Below are positions 21,830-30,134 of a stretch of 35,632 bases of DNA, in pieces. Where the stretch lies: the NCBI GenBank assembly GCA_051888775.1, contig JBJFCE010000081.1, forward strand, positions 1 to 35,632. The letters run 5' to 3'. Each line of letters opens with the position of its first letter. Within the stretch, counting starts at the first letter, position 1. The position numbers were made by a program, and so were the translations under genes. This stretch comes from JBJFCE01 sp051888775 (GTDB lineage: Bacteria; Bacillota; Clostridia; Lachnospirales; Lachnospiraceae). The notes under the pieces were generated by a model, which was not told the origin of the DNA, did no database searches, and saw only the letters and a list, made by a program, of their open reading frames with translations.

Positions 21830-23314
21830 ATGATGAATAACACACCGTCGGTAAAGATCGGTATCGTTGCAGTCAGCCGTGACTGCTTTCCCGAATCCTT
21901 ATCGGTAAACAGAAGAAAAGCGCTGGTAGAGGCATATACCAAAAAATATGGCGCAGACACGATTTATGAATGTCCGATTTGTATCGTAGAGAGTGAGATT
22001 CATATGGTACAGGCTTTGGAGGATATCAAGAAGGCAGGCTGTAACGCACTTTGCGTATATCTTGGAAACTTCGGACCCGAAATTTCCGAGACACTGCTTG
22101 CAAAGCACTTTGATGGTCCGGTGATGTTCTGTGCAGCAGCCGAGGAATCTCAGGCAGACCTGATGGACGGACGCGGAGATGCTTATTGCGGTATGTTAAA
22201 TGCAAGCTATAACTTAAAGCTTCGTAACGTAAAAGCATATATTCCTGAGTATCCGGTAGGTACGGCAGAGGAATGTGCGGATATGATTCATGAGTTTGTA
22301 CCGATTGCCTGCACCATTGACGGTCTGAAAAACTTAAAGATCATCAGCTTCGGTCCCCGCCCGATGAACTTCCTTGCATGTAACGCGCCGATCAAGCAGT
22401 TATACAATCTGGGTGTGGAAATTGAGGAAAACTCCGAGCTGGATCTGTTTGAGGCGTTTAATAAGCATGCAAACGATCCGAGAATTCCGGAGGTTGCAGC
22501 AGATATGGCAAAAGAGCTTGGTGTCGGAAATAAGAAGCCGGAAGTGCTTTCCAAACTGGCACAGTATGAATTGACACTGCTTGACTGGGTAGAAACGCAC
22601 AAGGGATATCGTAAATATGTTGCAATTGCAGGAAAGTGCTGGCCGGCATTCCAGACACAGTTCGGATTTGTTCCCTGCTATGTTAACAGCCGTCTGACCG
22701 GACGCGGTATTCCGGTATCCTGTGAAGTAGATATTTACGGAGCATTGAGCGAGTTCATCGGTACTTGTGTCAGCCAGGATGTTGTTACACTTCTGGATAT
22801 TAACAATTCCGTACCGGCTGATATGTATGAAGAAGCAATTAAGGATAAATTCAATTATACACATAAGGATACGTTCATGGGCTTCCACTGCGGAAATACC
22901 TGCTCCAGCAAGCTGGCATTCTGTGAGATGAGAAATCAGAAGATCATGGCAAGAAGTCTTCCGGAAGAAGTGACCAACGGAACCTTGGAAGGAGATATTG
23001 CTCCGGGCAATATTACATTCTTCCGTCTTCAGTCTACTTCCGACAATATCCTTCGTGCTTATGTGGCAGAGGGTGAGGTTCTTCCGGTTGCAAGTAAGTC
23101 CTTCGGTGCGATCGGTGTATTTGCAATTCCTGAGATGGGAAGATTCTATCGTCATGTATTGATCGAGAAGAACTATCCTCATCATGGAGCAGTTGCTTTC
23201 GGGCATTACGGAAAAGCACTGTATGAGGTATTCAAATATATTGGGGTACTTCCTGAAGAAATCGGATACAATCAGCCTGCAGGCGTCAGATATCCGACAG
23301 AAAATCCGTTCTAA
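21830..23314 (+). CDS. L-fucose/L-arabinose isomerase family protein
   Basis: A 494-residue aldose-ketose isomerase of the FucI-like group, shorter than E. coli FucI (591). Segments include VKIGIVAVSRDCFP at the N-terminus, VYLGNFGPE near 80, ISFGPRPMNFLACNAPIKQLYNLG near 170-195, EVDIYGALSEFIG near 300 and GFHCGNTCSSKLAF near 350, in the region that binds metal and substrate in the family. It would convert an aldose such as L-fucose or D-arabinose to its ketose before the upstream kinase acts; the substrate is inferred only. TGGAGG precedes ATG 21830. A terminator follows, ending the cassette. Confidence 0.85.
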   Translation: MMNNTPSVKIGIVAVSRDCFPESLSVNRRKALVEAYTKKYGADTIYECPICIVESEIHMVQALEDIKKAGCNALCVYLGNFGPEISETLLAKHFDGPVMFCAAAEESQADLMDGRGDAYCGMLNASYNLKLRNVKAYIPEYPVGTAEECADMIHEFVPIACTIDGLKNLKIISFGPRPMNFLACNAPIKQLYNLGVEIEENSELDLFEAFNKHANDPRIPEVAADMAKELGVGNKKPEVLSKLAQYELTLLDWVETHKGYRKYVAIAGKCWPAFQTQFGFVPCYVNSRLTGRGIPVSCEVDIYGALSEFIGTCVSQDVVTLLDINNSVPADMYEEAIKDKFNYTHKDTFMGFHCGNTCSSKLAFCEMRNQKIMARSLPEEVTNGTLEGDIAPGNITFFRLQSTSDNILRAYVAEGEVLPVASKSFGAIGVFAIPEMGRFYRHVLIEKNYPHHGAVAFGHYGKALYEVFKYIGVLPEEIGYNQPAGVRYPTENPF

Positions 23315-23333
23315 TCGGCAGGAAAGAACAATC

Positions 23334-23367
23334 AGGACCGGCAAGTGAAGCTTCGCCGGTCCTTTTG
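23334..23367 (+). terminator. Rho-independent terminator of the sugar cassette
   Basis: AGGACCGGC pairs with GCCGGTCCT around a loop of about 12 bases and is followed by TTTT, 20 bases after the isomerase stop. Confidence 0.9.
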
Positions 23368-23537
23368 GTATCTGGAATCTATTATCGCGACTGATATTAA
23401 ATGTAAATATAACAAAAGGGAAGAACAATAAAAAACGCTAAAAATGCATCGAAATGCAAGAAAAATGAATATTAACGATTTTACGTTTAAAATAATGTAA
23501 AAACAAATGAAAAACAGAATAAAAATGATTTAAAAAT

Positions 23538-23615
23538 GGAAAATAAGAAATAAAAACAAGAAACAAAAACAAGAAATAAAAGCAAGAAACAAAAATAAGA
23601 AATAGAAATAAGAAA
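23538..23615 (+). repeat. Six 13-bp A-rich tandem repeats upstream of the xylosidase gene
   Basis: Six degenerate units of 13 bp with the pattern Y-A-R-A-A-R-Y-AAGAAA (for example CAAAAACAAGAAA and TAAAAGCAAGAAA) start at 23538, 23551, 23564, 23577, 23590 and 23603. The plus strand is almost free of T and C outside the Y positions. The whole spacer from the terminator to ATG 23662 is very A-rich, and I see no convincing gene or -35/-10 pair in it. GGGGAGG before 23662 is the ribosome site. Confidence 0.85.
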
Positions 23616-23661
23616 TAGATACAAATAAAAGAAGGCAGAACAAAGAACGGGGAGGAACAGT

Positions 23662-25857
23662 ATGGAGCTTACGCAAAATAAGGAAAAAAATGAAGCTTAC
23701 AAAAAAAGAGCCGCGGAATTGGTGAGCCGGATGACACTGGAAGCCAAAATTCAGCAGATGGTCTTTCGTGCACCGGCAATTCCGGAGCTTCATATTAAAG
23801 CATATACGTGGTGGAATGAAGCACTACATGGTGTGGCGAGAGCCGGAACAGCAACTGTATTCCCTCAGGCGATCGGGCTGGCAGCGACCTTTGACGAAGA
23901 TCTGGTGGAGACGGTTGCGGATGCCATTGCAACCGAAGCAAGAGCAAAATTCAATGTACAGCAGCAATATGAAGATACGGATGCATATAAGGGATTGACC
24001 TTCTGGGCTCCGAATGTCAATATTTTCCGAGATCCGAGATGGGGCAGAGGGCATGAGACTTATGGCGAAGATCCTTATCTGACTGCGCGGATGGGGGTAC
24101 GCTTTATTCAGGGCTTGCAGGGGCATGATGAAAATTATCTGAAGACTGCGGCATGTGCAAAGCATTTTGCAGTGCATTCCGGTCCGGAAAATATGCGCCA
24201 TTATTTTGATGCAAGAGTCAACAAGAAGGATCTGCGCGAAACCTATCTTCCGGCATTTCAGGCATGTGTGCAGGAAGCAAAGGTAGAGGCGGTCATGGGT
24301 GCTTATAATCGAACGAACGGAGAACCGTGCTGCGGAAGTAAAACACTGCTTCAGGACATTTTGCGTGACGAATGGGGCTTTGACGGACATGTGGTGTCGG
24401 ACTGCTGGGCGATCCAGGATTTTCATGAACACCATAAAGTGACGGAGACTCCTACGGAATCGGCTGCGCTTGCCGTCAATCACGGCTGTGATCTGAATTG
24501 CGGAGAAATGTTTTATTATCTGCTCAATGCAGTAAAGGAAGGAAAGGTTACGGAAGATATGATCGATCAGGCAGTCACCCGCTTGTTTACAACCAGAATG
24601 CGGCTGGGACTGCTGGATGAGAGGGAAGAGATTCCTTTTTCCGATATTTCTTATCTGGAAGTGGATTCCCCGAAAATGCGGAAATTGAATCAGGAAGCGG
24701 CGGCGCAGGGACTGGTACTGCTTCGCAATGAAGGGCATACACTGCCGTTACAGCTCGACGGGCTTCGGACGATCGGCGTTGTGGGACCAAATGCAAATAA
24801 CAGGCGTGCATTGGTGGGTAATTATGAGGGCACGGCATCCAGATATGTAACCGTTTTGGAAGGCATTCAGGATTATGTTGGAGAAAAAGCACGCGTTATT
24901 TATTCCGAGGCATGCCATTTGTACCGTGAGAAATGCGGTGATGTGACAAAGGAAAATGACAGGATTTCCGAGTTACGTGCCGTGATCGATCAAAGCGATG
25001 TCGTGATTGCCTGTCTGGGGCTGGATTCCGGACTGGAGGGTGAAGAAGGCGATCAGGGAAATGCCTATGCGAGCGGAGATAAGCAGAATCTGAGCCTGCC
25101 CGGCAAACAGACGGATGTCCTGCGCATCCTTGCAGAATGCAAAAAGCCTGTGATATTGCTGTTGCTGTCCGGAAGTGCGCTGATCTTGGAAAATCTGGAG
25201 GAACAGTTTCCGGCAATTATGCAATGCTTTTATCCCGGTGCAGAAGGCGGCCATGCTATTGCACAGACTCTGTTCGGAGAACGAAGCCCTGAGGGCAAGC
25301 TGCCGGTTACCTTTTATCGTTCAACAGAGGAATTGCCGGAATTTACGGATTACAGCATGAAAAACAGAACCTACCGCTATATGAAGAAAGAAGCTTTGTA
25401 TCCGTTTGGATATGGTTTGAGCTATGCAGATATGCACCTTGCACTGACACAGGGCAGCAATGCTGCACGGCATATTTCGCACAGTGAACTTGTACAAAAT
25501 GGACTGGAAATTGCCTGTGTATTGGAGAATCGATCTGCGTTTGATGCGGGAGAAACGATACAGGTCTATGTGCATGCCGAGACACTGGAGGGAGAAGCAG
25601 CAACTAAAATCAAGCAGGAAGAACTGCCGAACGCGCAGCTGAAAGCGCTGAAAAAACTGCATCTGAAAGCAGGAGAGATGAAAAATGTGAGTATGACCTT
25701 GGGAGCAGATGCATTCCGGCTGTGCGATGAAAACGGAGAATTCGGACTGTATCCGGGAACCTATACGGTTTCTGTCGGATTTCACCAGCCGGATCAGAGA
25801 AGTTTTGCACTGACAGGACAGGAAAATCAGGTACTGACCGTATTGATAGAAGCATAG
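23662..25857 (+). CDS. GH3 beta-xylosidase-like glycosidase
   Basis: A 731-residue family 3 glycoside hydrolase without a signal peptide, so presumably acting on imported oligosaccharides. The TIM barrel (about 10-330) has WWNEALHGVARAG, WGRGHETYGEDPYL (about 130-143), KHFAVHSGPE, and the nucleophile Asp247 in HVVSDCWAI. The alpha/beta domain (about 345-570) has LEGEEGDQGN near 460, which should supply the acid/base glutamate. PFGYGLSY and a fibronectin-III-like domain (about 620-725) follow. SDCWAI resembles the SDCGAI of xylosidases, so beta-xylosidase is the best guess; beta-glucosidase or arabinofuranosidase activity cannot be excluded. It converges with the DUF554 gene 13 bp away. Confidence 0.9.
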   Translation: MELTQNKEKNEAYKKRAAELVSRMTLEAKIQQMVFRAPAIPELHIKAYTWWNEALHGVARAGTATVFPQAIGLAATFDEDLVETVADAIATEARAKFNVQQQYEDTDAYKGLTFWAPNVNIFRDPRWGRGHETYGEDPYLTARMGVRFIQGLQGHDENYLKTAACAKHFAVHSGPENMRHYFDARVNKKDLRETYLPAFQACVQEAKVEAVMGAYNRTNGEPCCGSKTLLQDILRDEWGFDGHVVSDCWAIQDFHEHHKVTETPTESAALAVNHGCDLNCGEMFYYLLNAVKEGKVTEDMIDQAVTRLFTTRMRLGLLDEREEIPFSDISYLEVDSPKMRKLNQEAAAQGLVLLRNEGHTLPLQLDGLRTIGVVGPNANNRRALVGNYEGTASRYVTVLEGIQDYVGEKARVIYSEACHLYREKCGDVTKENDRISELRAVIDQSDVVIACLGLDSGLEGEEGDQGNAYASGDKQNLSLPGKQTDVLRILAECKKPVILLLLSGSALILENLEEQFPAIMQCFYPGAEGGHAIAQTLFGERSPEGKLPVTFYRSTEELPEFTDYSMKNRTYRYMKKEALYPFGYGLSYADMHLALTQGSNAARHISHSELVQNGLEIACVLENRSAFDAGETIQVYVHAETLEGEAATKIKQEELPNAQLKALKKLHLKAGEMKNVSMTLGADAFRLCDENGEFGLYPGTYTVSVGFHQPDQRSFALTGQENQVLTVLIEA

Positions 25858-25870
25858 AGAAAACTGCGGT

Positions 25871-26596
25871 TTATAGCGGCAGGAATGCGTAAATCACCGG
25901 TATGAGGATTGCCGGAAGCAGGTTACCGACACGGATTTTTTTGCCGAAGGCAATATTATAACCCACACAGAAGATCAGGACTGAGCCGACACAGGACATG
26001 TTTGAGATCAGCGTATCACTGAGATACGGCGCGATCAAAGCGGCGCAGAGCGTGATGGTACCCTGATAAATGCCGAGCGGAAGAGCGGAAAATAGGACAC
26101 CGATGCCGAGTGAGGATGCAAAGACCATGACGATGATAAAGTCAAGCAGAGCTTTGGCTGCCAGCATAGAGTAATCGCCTGTCAATCCGTCCTGAATGGA
26201 GCCGACGATTGCCATGGCACCGACACAGATCACAAGTGAAGCGGTAACGAAACCGTCCACAAAGGAACCGTCATTTTTCGCTTTGACCATGGATTTCAGC
26301 TTTTCTCCAAAACGGTCAAGCCGAAGTTCAATATTGATGAACTCACCGATCAGACCTCCGATGACGAGAGAACAAACGATAAGCAGTGTGTTTTGTGTAG
26401 AAATAACACCTGTTTCTTTATCAAAGGTGAGAATGCCGGAAAGTGCGCCTCCAATACCGATAAAGATAGTAGAAAGTCCGCATGCCTGCATCAAAATATC
26501 TTGAAAACGCTTCTTTAATCCTGATTTAACTAATAGACCAATGCCGCCACCGAGTAACACAGCAATGACATTGATGATCGTACCGAGACCTTTCAT
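25871..26596 (-). CDS. DUF554 family membrane protein
   Basis: A 241-residue integral membrane protein of DUF554, a family of likely transporters or channels with unknown substrate. The N-terminal MKGLGTIINVIAVLLGGGIGLLVKSGL is typical, followed by about six further hydrophobic segments and FVTASLVICVGAMAIVGSIQDGL (about 113-135). I chose ATG 26596, which has AAAGGAGG at good distance. The longer reading frame to 26662 adds a hydrophobic stretch absent from the family and would cover the ribosome site. It is divergent from the XRE gene and shares the 240-bp spacer holding the operator at 26751-26768. Confidence 0.9.
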   Translation of the reverse strand: MKGLGTIINVIAVLLGGGIGLLVKSGLKKRFQDILMQACGLSTIFIGIGGALSGILTFDKETGVISTQNTLLIVCSLVIGGLIGEFINIELRLDRFGEKLKSMVKAKNDGSFVDGFVTASLVICVGAMAIVGSIQDGLTGDYSMLAAKALLDFIIVMVFASSLGIGVLFSALPLGIYQGTITLCAALIAPYLSDTLISNMSCVGSVLIFCVGYNIAFGKKIRVGNLLPAILIPVIYAFLPL

Positions 26597-26746
26597 AGCC
26601 GATATTCCTCCTTTTATCGGTTGTGCCGCATACAGTATAGCGATGAGAAACAAAAAAAGCAATATGATTCCCGGAGCGAAACGGAAAAATTTGCCGGGTG
26701 CAACGGAAAATTTGCATAAAAATATGTAAACGCAACATAAAATCGG

Positions 26747-26775
26747 TTGCCGTTGCGTCCGTGCAACGCTACACT
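26747..26775 (+). promoter_or_regulatory. XRE gene promoter with palindromic operator
   Basis: TTGCCG (26747-26752) and TACACT (26770-26775) are 17 bases apart. The spacer holds a perfect palindrome CGTTGC-N6-GCAACG (26751-26768). Related GCAAC elements occur upstream: GTGCAACGG at 26699-26707 and CGCAAC at 26731-26736. CGGAAAAATTTGC and CGGAAAATTTGC also form a direct repeat at 26682-26715. The site is positioned for repression of the XRE gene and possibly of divergent DUF554, so autoregulation is likely but inferred. Confidence 0.6.
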
Positions 26776-26836
26776 GAAATTAACCGATCGGACGAAAAGC
26801 AATGAAACTGAAACAGAATAGAGGAGGAGAAAACAC

Positions 26837-27757
26837 ATGAGCTTCGGAGAAAATCTTCAAATCATCAGAAGCAAACAGAATATGACACAGGAACAGATGG
26901 CAGAACAGTTAGAGGTGACGCGGCAATCCGTATCTAAATGGGAAAGCGGTGTCGGTTATCCGGAAATGAATACCATTTTAAAAATATGTGAGTTGTATCA
27001 GGTATCCATGGATGAATTGATGCGTGGTACGTTGACAGAAAAGGATGAAGCGGAACAGCAGCGTTTTGAAAAGCACATGAAAAGCTTTGCGCGCATTATT
27101 GCGGGAGCGGTAGGTATGATTATTGCCGCAACCGGACTGGTAGCAATTCTGGACGAAGTGGGCATCCCGGATAATATCAGCGGAATGACGTTTATGTCTT
27201 TTGTAGTCATTGCGGTTGTTATGCTGATCGTATCGGGAATGGAGCACGGGCGTTTTGTTGAGAAATATCCGTCGGTACAGCCTTATCACACCGAAGATGA
27301 AATCGATCAGTTTGATAAAAAATTCGCATGGATGATTGCAGGTGCAGTCGGCGCGATATTGATCGGAATCATTATGGTATGTGCACTTGAAGGTACAAAA
27401 TACGAGAATACCCTTGGCGGCGGGGGCTTTTTACTGATCGTGGCAGTAGCGGTTGCTACAATGATCATCGGCGGCATCGAGCGGGAAATCTATCATGTTG
27501 AAGAATACAACAAGTCTAATTGTCCGACCAAACAGGACAAAAAGATCGGCAGGGTCTGCGGATGCATCATGATCCTTGCGACTATTGTCTTTTTCCTATG
27601 GGGCTTTTTGGGCAGTGCACCGGATTGGCTTACAAGCTATATTGATAATGACAAAATCAAGGCGTCATCCGGGTGGGCTGTTTCATGGATGGCATTTCCG
27701 GTCGGCGGTATGCTGTGCGGTATCGCAAGTCTGATCCTGAAAAAAGAAGATGCATGA
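26837..27757 (+). CDS. XRE-family regulator fused to a multi-helix membrane domain
   Basis: A 306-residue protein with an N-terminal XRE/Cro-type helix-turn-helix (about 3-62: LQIIRSKQNMTQEQMAEQL, VTRQSVSKWESGVGYPEM). A short linker and six hydrophobic segments follow (about 87-107, 118-137, 168-188, 197-215, 242-262, 283-302). A DNA-binding domain tethered to the membrane suggests sensing of envelope or membrane state; the signal and targets are unknown. GAGGAGG precedes ATG 26837. Its promoter overlaps a palindrome that is the best candidate for its own binding site. GH3 gene 2 follows but has its own -10 region. Confidence 0.9.
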   Translation: MSFGENLQIIRSKQNMTQEQMAEQLEVTRQSVSKWESGVGYPEMNTILKICELYQVSMDELMRGTLTEKDEAEQQRFEKHMKSFARIIAGAVGMIIAATGLVAILDEVGIPDNISGMTFMSFVVIAVVMLIVSGMEHGRFVEKYPSVQPYHTEDEIDQFDKKFAWMIAGAVGAILIGIIMVCALEGTKYENTLGGGGFLLIVAVAVATMIIGGIEREIYHVEEYNKSNCPTKQDKKIGRVCGCIMILATIVFFLWGFLGSAPDWLTSYIDNDKIKASSGWAVSWMAFPVGGMLCGIASLILKKEDA

Positions 27758-27807
27758 TAAAAAGCGGGAAATGCACTAAAAAAGTGGGAAATCTTTCATA
27801 TCAATGG

Positions 27808-27844
27808 TATAATAAATGCAGTCGGAGAATCCGGCTGCATTTTC
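27808..27844 (+). promoter_or_regulatory. TATAAT box and adjoining hairpin before the second GH3 gene
   Basis: TATAAT at 27808-27813 lacks a good -35. It runs directly into AATGCAGTCGG / CCGGCTGCATT (27815-27840 plus tail, 11-bp stem with one T-G pair, loop AGAAT), followed by TTTTC. Read with the XRE gene this could be its terminator; read with the GH3 gene it would be a stem at the very 5' end of the transcript. The two functions may overlap. Confidence 0.5.
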
Positions 27845-27886
27845 TGATGTTATGGGGATGAAAGGGACAAAAGGAAGGGTTGCAAA

Positions 27887-30127
27887 ATGAAAAAATATAC
27901 CGTAAAAGAAATTGATAATTACATTTTGGTCCATAACGAAGGCGGAAAAGATATCGCTTTTGCAAAGGACAGCGGTGTAACACTTTTGGAGGCAGACGGA
28001 TATGCGTTTAAGGATCTGAACAAAAATGGAGTGTTGGATCCGTATGAGGACTGGCGCCTTCCGGAGGAAGAACGCATCGCGGATCTGGTGAGCCGCATGA
28101 GTGTTCATCAGATCGCCGGACTGATGCTGTACAGCGCACATCAGTCGGTATCTTCTGGAGACTCCCTGTTTGCGAAGATGTTTCGCGGAACCTATCACGG
28201 GAAGGAATTTGCTGAGAGCGGCTGCGAGATTTATGAATTGAGTGATGAACAGAAGAAGTTTTTGAAAGAGGATGATCTGCGTCACGTCCTTGTTACGACC
28301 GTGGATGATGCACGTACCGCAGCAAAGTGGAATAACAGAATGCAGGCATTTGTGGAAAGCATCGGTCTGGGCATTCCGTGTAACAACAGTTCGGACCCGA
28401 GACACACACCGAACGCCAATACGGAATTTAATGCAGGTGCCGGAGGAGATATTTCCAAATGGCCGGAATCGCTTGGTCTGGCGGCAACCTTTGACCCGGA
28501 GGTCGTCAGAAGATTCGGTCAGGTTGCGGCAAAAGAGTACCGGGCGCTCGGAATCACGACCGCGCTTTCTCCGCAGGTCGATATTGCAACCGAGCCCAGA
28601 TGGATGCGGTTTTGCGGAACTTTCGGAGAGGACAGCCGGCTGTCAGCCGAAATGGCACGCAGTTACTGTGACGGATTCCAGACGGATGAGAAAACAGGCG
28701 GTTGGGGAAGCGGAAGCGTGAATGCCATGGTCAAGCACTGGCCCGGCGGCGGAAGCTGCGAAGGCGGCAGAGATGCCCATTATGCTTATGGGAAATTTGC
28801 GGTTTATCCGGGGGATAATTTTGAAGAGCATTTGAAGCCTTTTACGGAAGGTGCGTTCCAACTGAAGGACGGAACGCAAAAAGCGGCTGCGGTCATGCCT
28901 TATTACACGATTTCTTATGGACAGGACAAAAAAGACCATAAAAATGTAGGAAATTCCTATAGTCGATATATTGTGCAGGATCTGCTGAGGGATACATACG
29001 GTTATGACGGTGTTGTCTGTACGGACTGGATGATCACGAAGAATAGCCCGGTGATGGATTCCTTTACCGGTGGAAAATGCTGGGGTGTAGAGACACTGAC
29101 AGAAGCACAACGGCATTATCAGGTTCTGGAGGCGGGAGTCGATCAGTTCGGCGGCAACAATGAGATCGAACCGGTTCTTGCGGCATATCGCATGGGAGTG
29201 GAAGAGCACGGAGAAGAAGCTATGAGAAAGCGCTTTGAAAAGAGTGCGGCAAGGCTGCTTAGAAATATGTTCCGTACCGGACTGTTTGAGAATCCGTATG
29301 TCGATCCGGAGGAATCCGGGCAGATCGTCGGAAACAGTGAGTTTATGAAGGAAGGCTTTGAAGCGCAGCGAAAGTCTGTAGTCATGCTGAAGAATAAAGG
29401 TCAGGTACTTCCGATCCGCGAAAAAAAGAAAGTCTATATTCCAAGTCGCCGTGTGTCGGAAAGCAGGGATTGGTTTGGCAACGTGATTCCCGCACATGAA
29501 GCATTTCCGGTGTCCAAAAGTATTGTCGGGCGTTATTATACATTGGTTGACCGGCCGCAGGATGCGGATTTTGCGATTGTATTCATTGAATCCCCGCAAA
29601 GCTGCGGATTTGATAAAGACAAAGGCTATCTTCCGGTAACGCTGCAGTACCGTCCTTATACGGCATACCATGCGCGAAAGGAAAGCATTGGTAAGGATCC
29701 TTCGGATGAGATCGTGAACAGAAGCTATTATGGCAAGACCAATATCTGTAGCAATGAAGCCGATCTGGATATCGTGCTGGAGACAAGAGAAGCCATGGGA
29801 GAAAAGCCGGTGATCGTTTCCATGAATTGTAAAAACCCGACGGTTGTGAAGGAATTTGAAGCCTGCGCAGATGCGATCCTCATTGATTTCAATGTACAGG
29901 TACAGGCGATTCTGGAACTCATAAACGGTACCTATGAGCCTTCGGGGCTGCTTCCGTTCCAGATGCCGGCAGATATGGAAACGGTAGAAGAGCAGCAGGA
30001 GGATGTGGCACATGATATGAGATGTCATGTAGACCGTGAAGGCAACCGCTATGACTTTGCATTCGGAATGAATTTTAAAGGGATAATTTGTGACGATCGT
30101 GTCAGAAAATATCGGATGGGAGAATAG
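27887..30127 (+). CDS. GH3 family glycosidase without fibronectin domain
   Basis: A 746-residue cytosolic family 3 glycoside hydrolase, distinct from the one at 23662. A calcium-loop-like segment DLNKNGVLDPYEDW (about 44-57) precedes the barrel. The barrel carries SPQVDIATEPRWMRFCGTFGEDSRLSAEM (about 224-252, in two blocks), KHWPGGG near 280 and the probable nucleophile Asp380 in GVVCTDWMI. The C-terminal alpha/beta sandwich (about 490-740) lacks the fibronectin-III domain seen in the first GH3. Subtype and substrate are unclear; beta-glucosidase is the family default. An esterase gene starts 7 bases after its stop, suggesting a unit acting on acylated oligosaccharides. Confidence 0.88.
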   Translation: MKKYTVKEIDNYILVHNEGGKDIAFAKDSGVTLLEADGYAFKDLNKNGVLDPYEDWRLPEEERIADLVSRMSVHQIAGLMLYSAHQSVSSGDSLFAKMFRGTYHGKEFAESGCEIYELSDEQKKFLKEDDLRHVLVTTVDDARTAAKWNNRMQAFVESIGLGIPCNNSSDPRHTPNANTEFNAGAGGDISKWPESLGLAATFDPEVVRRFGQVAAKEYRALGITTALSPQVDIATEPRWMRFCGTFGEDSRLSAEMARSYCDGFQTDEKTGGWGSGSVNAMVKHWPGGGSCEGGRDAHYAYGKFAVYPGDNFEEHLKPFTEGAFQLKDGTQKAAAVMPYYTISYGQDKKDHKNVGNSYSRYIVQDLLRDTYGYDGVVCTDWMITKNSPVMDSFTGGKCWGVETLTEAQRHYQVLEAGVDQFGGNNEIEPVLAAYRMGVEEHGEEAMRKRFEKSAARLLRNMFRTGLFENPYVDPEESGQIVGNSEFMKEGFEAQRKSVVMLKNKGQVLPIREKKKVYIPSRRVSESRDWFGNVIPAHEAFPVSKSIVGRYYTLVDRPQDADFAIVFIESPQSCGFDKDKGYLPVTLQYRPYTAYHARKESIGKDPSDEIVNRSYYGKTNICSNEADLDIVLETREAMGEKPVIVSMNCKNPTVVKEFEACADAILIDFNVQVQAILELINGTYEPSGLLPFQMPADMETVEEQQEDVAHDMRCHVDREGNRYDFAFGMNFKGIICDDRVRKYRMGE

Positions 30128-30134
30128 AAATCAT

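Noticed and set aside
23538..23615. CRISPR-like array
   Set aside because: Units are 13 bp, contiguous and degenerate, with no unique spacers and no cas genes.
26597..26662. 22-residue N-terminal extension of the DUF554 protein
   Set aside because: The family start MKGLGTIIN has AAAGGAGG directly upstream; the extension would cover that ribosome site.
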